DNA from: Poecilobothrus nobilitatus
Lineage: Eukaryota > Arthropoda > Insecta > Diptera > Dolichopodidae
Direction of reading: 5' to 3'
Length of the DNA: 64,000 bases
Assembly: GCA_947095535.1 (NCBI GenBank)
Contig: OX352774.1
Location: forward strand, 222,444,965 to 222,508,964
Under the pieces are notes generated by a model, which made no database searches, was not told where the DNA came from, and saw only the letters and a program-made list of their open reading frames with translations. The position numbers were made by a program, and so were the translations under genes. Shown here piece after piece: positions 62,506 through 64,000 of this stretch (the first letter of the stretch is position 1; every line of letters starts with the position of its first letter).

Positions 62506-63765
62506 CTGTCGGTTAAAAATTTAATAAATGGACCTTTATTTAAGAAAGTATTTGTCGTTTGAATAACTAATGGCTTCCTAGGTAGGCTTAAGTTCTAAAA
62601 TAATTCTTTTATAAGAATTTTGTAAATATGGATTAATGGATCCAATAGCAAAATTATCTAAAATTAAATTATTGATGTTCTAAGATATTCTAAGCATTTT
62701 AAAAATTAATTTACTTTTTGTTGGTTCTGGAAAAAATCCGGTTGCATTATATTTTAAAAAACCAATTGTTGGATCAATTTCAAAGCTTTTTACATTTAAC
62801 ATTTTTTCATTGTCTTTGTTAATAAATTCAGTTTCCATTTTACTGATTATATTAATATTATCTGAACTTTTTTTTTTTAATTAAATAAATAAAATTTATT
62901 ATATATTTACATTTTTAAATTTATACCTCAACTAATTTATTTTAAATTTAACAAAAAATTTTAATAAATTCTTCTTGAATTAATTTATAAAATGCAAATT
63001 TAGCTCACCAGTTAAAGGAATACAAATTTTGAACCTCTAAATCTCAATGTTTTTCTTTCAATTTCACATTGAAATAATGTAAAACTAATATTTTGTAGTA
63101 ACCATTTAGACATTTTTTTAAATATTCAACTATAAATCTTTTTTTAATATTCCTTCATGTTTTTAGTTAATAATGAAATACTTACCAATATCAATTGAAA
63201 ATTCTCCTTTCTTTCGAAGTTTTAATTCATTTAACCCTACTATTGTTTTGTAATTTCCTATAACATTAATTTTTAGGGTGTACGCATCTAAATAAGCTCT
63301 AAATCCTTTCTCATTTAATGAAATTTTAAAATTTTGAAAGTTAAATTTGTTATTCCATAAATTTGAATATTTTCAAAAATTATAAAATATTGAATACCCT
63401 CTGTTCCATTATAATTCACTTTAAGTTTTGTTAATATCCATGGTTCGAATGGTGGAATCCCTAATTCTTCATTTCCATTCAATACGAATAAAAAATATAA
63501 AAAGAATAATACAAATTTATCCATACTCAAAAAAATTAATTTACTGCATATAAAACCAAATGGGTTTGCATAATTTCTCTTAAACATTCGTTTAAATTAT
63601 TTCCATCACATGGCTTAACATCAATAGCTAGATTAAAAAAGATATATGTAAGGAATAGAAATTTATAAAATTAATAAAAAAAAATGCATTTATACTAGTA
63701 TTTTTAGTTTCAGCAATTAATATTATTCCACTAATGACTGAAATTGCTATTAATGACCGATACAT
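62506..63765 (-). pseudogene. Broken inverted copy of TO4
   Basis: Its exon blocks match TO4 one for one on the minus strand: 63765-63696 (70 bases, as in TO4), 63627-63545 (83, as in TO4), 63479-63186 (294 instead of 295), 62861-62715 (147, as in TO4) and 62657 to about 62506. Four lesions are visible. The acceptor before exon 3 reads TG instead of AG, and exon 3 has lost one base after ITNLTFKI. In exon 5 the conserved Trp of WEP is a TAG stop, and one extra base follows it. Exons 1, 2 and 4 remain open, with the same signal peptide and Cys pair. The RPKG motif reads RKKG. The 5' flank also matches TO4. It is a dead takeout gene, recently enough for its introns to be recognisable. Confidence 0.85.
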
Positions 63766-64000
63766 TTTAATATTAAAGATTTTTTTTTAGTACGACAATT
63801 GTAATCAAACTAAAACTCCTTTTTAACTTAAAATGAAATGAAGTATAATTTTCTAAACTTTTTTTTAGTATTACAATATTTTTATTATATATGATAGGAA
63901 AAGCTTAATTACGATACTGATGAAATAAAATTGTAAACTTAATTTTTATTAACCTATGTAACTAAATATTATATAAATTAATATTTCAGTAATTTTATGA
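63766..64000. other. 5' flank of the TO4 pseudogene
   Basis: On the minus strand the 60 bases before the old ATG match the leader of TO4 (AATTGTCGT(A/T)CT and CTTTAAT). Beyond that I see nothing. Confidence 0.5.

Noticed and set aside
1..64000. CRISPR array, bacterial operon or prophage
   Set aside because: No regularly spaced direct repeats and no ribosome-binding-site-spaced genes; the sequence is clearly eukaryotic with introns.

Overview
The window is a very AT-rich (roughly 80 % by eye), intron-containing animal sequence. Short GT..AG introns, takeout/JHBP-family genes, TATGTACATATG-type microsatellites and P, piggyBac and hAT transposon remains all point to an insect, probably a dipteran. 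The species cannot be read from the sequence. All exon limits below were placed by eye from splice sites, reading frame and comparison between paralogues.

Layout. 2.4-4.1 kb (minus): a SAM-domain protein of the C19orf47 family, 7 exons, 432 aa. 5.4-8.7 kb (minus): an 11-exon, 851-aa helical protein that I do not recognise. 10.3-11.1 kb (plus): the ANKRD49 homologue, 2 exons, 214 aa. 11-19 kb has no gene that I can see; it holds a tRNA-derived SINE and a pair of palindromes. From 19 to 64 kb lies a cluster of takeout/JHBP-family genes (secreted carriers of small hydrophobic ligands): TO1 (plus, 19.2-24.1 kb); the convergent pair TO2a (plus)/TO2b (minus) at 29.1-31.5 kb; a second copy of that pair, TO3a/TO3b, at 41.0-43.4 kb; TO4 (plus, 53.1-54.5 kb); and a broken inverted copy of TO4 (minus, 62.5-63.8 kb).

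The spaces between the takeout genes are full of mobile-element debris. There are relics of hAT, piggyBac and P transposases, a terminal-inverted-repeat element with an exact 10-bp target duplication that is missing from the sister block, a hAT-like element with ATTACAATTAC-rich ends, a foldback MITE, a palindromic repeat family, and a SINE family with three copies in the window.

The most striking signal is in the duplicated pair. TO2a and TO3a differ at about 42 amino-acid-changing codons against about 6 silent ones, while their introns differ by only about 1.5 % and the neighbouring TO2b/TO3b are almost identical. This looks like diversifying selection on one member of the pair, possibly combined with gene conversion over the rest of the block. 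All counts were made by eye and should be recomputed.
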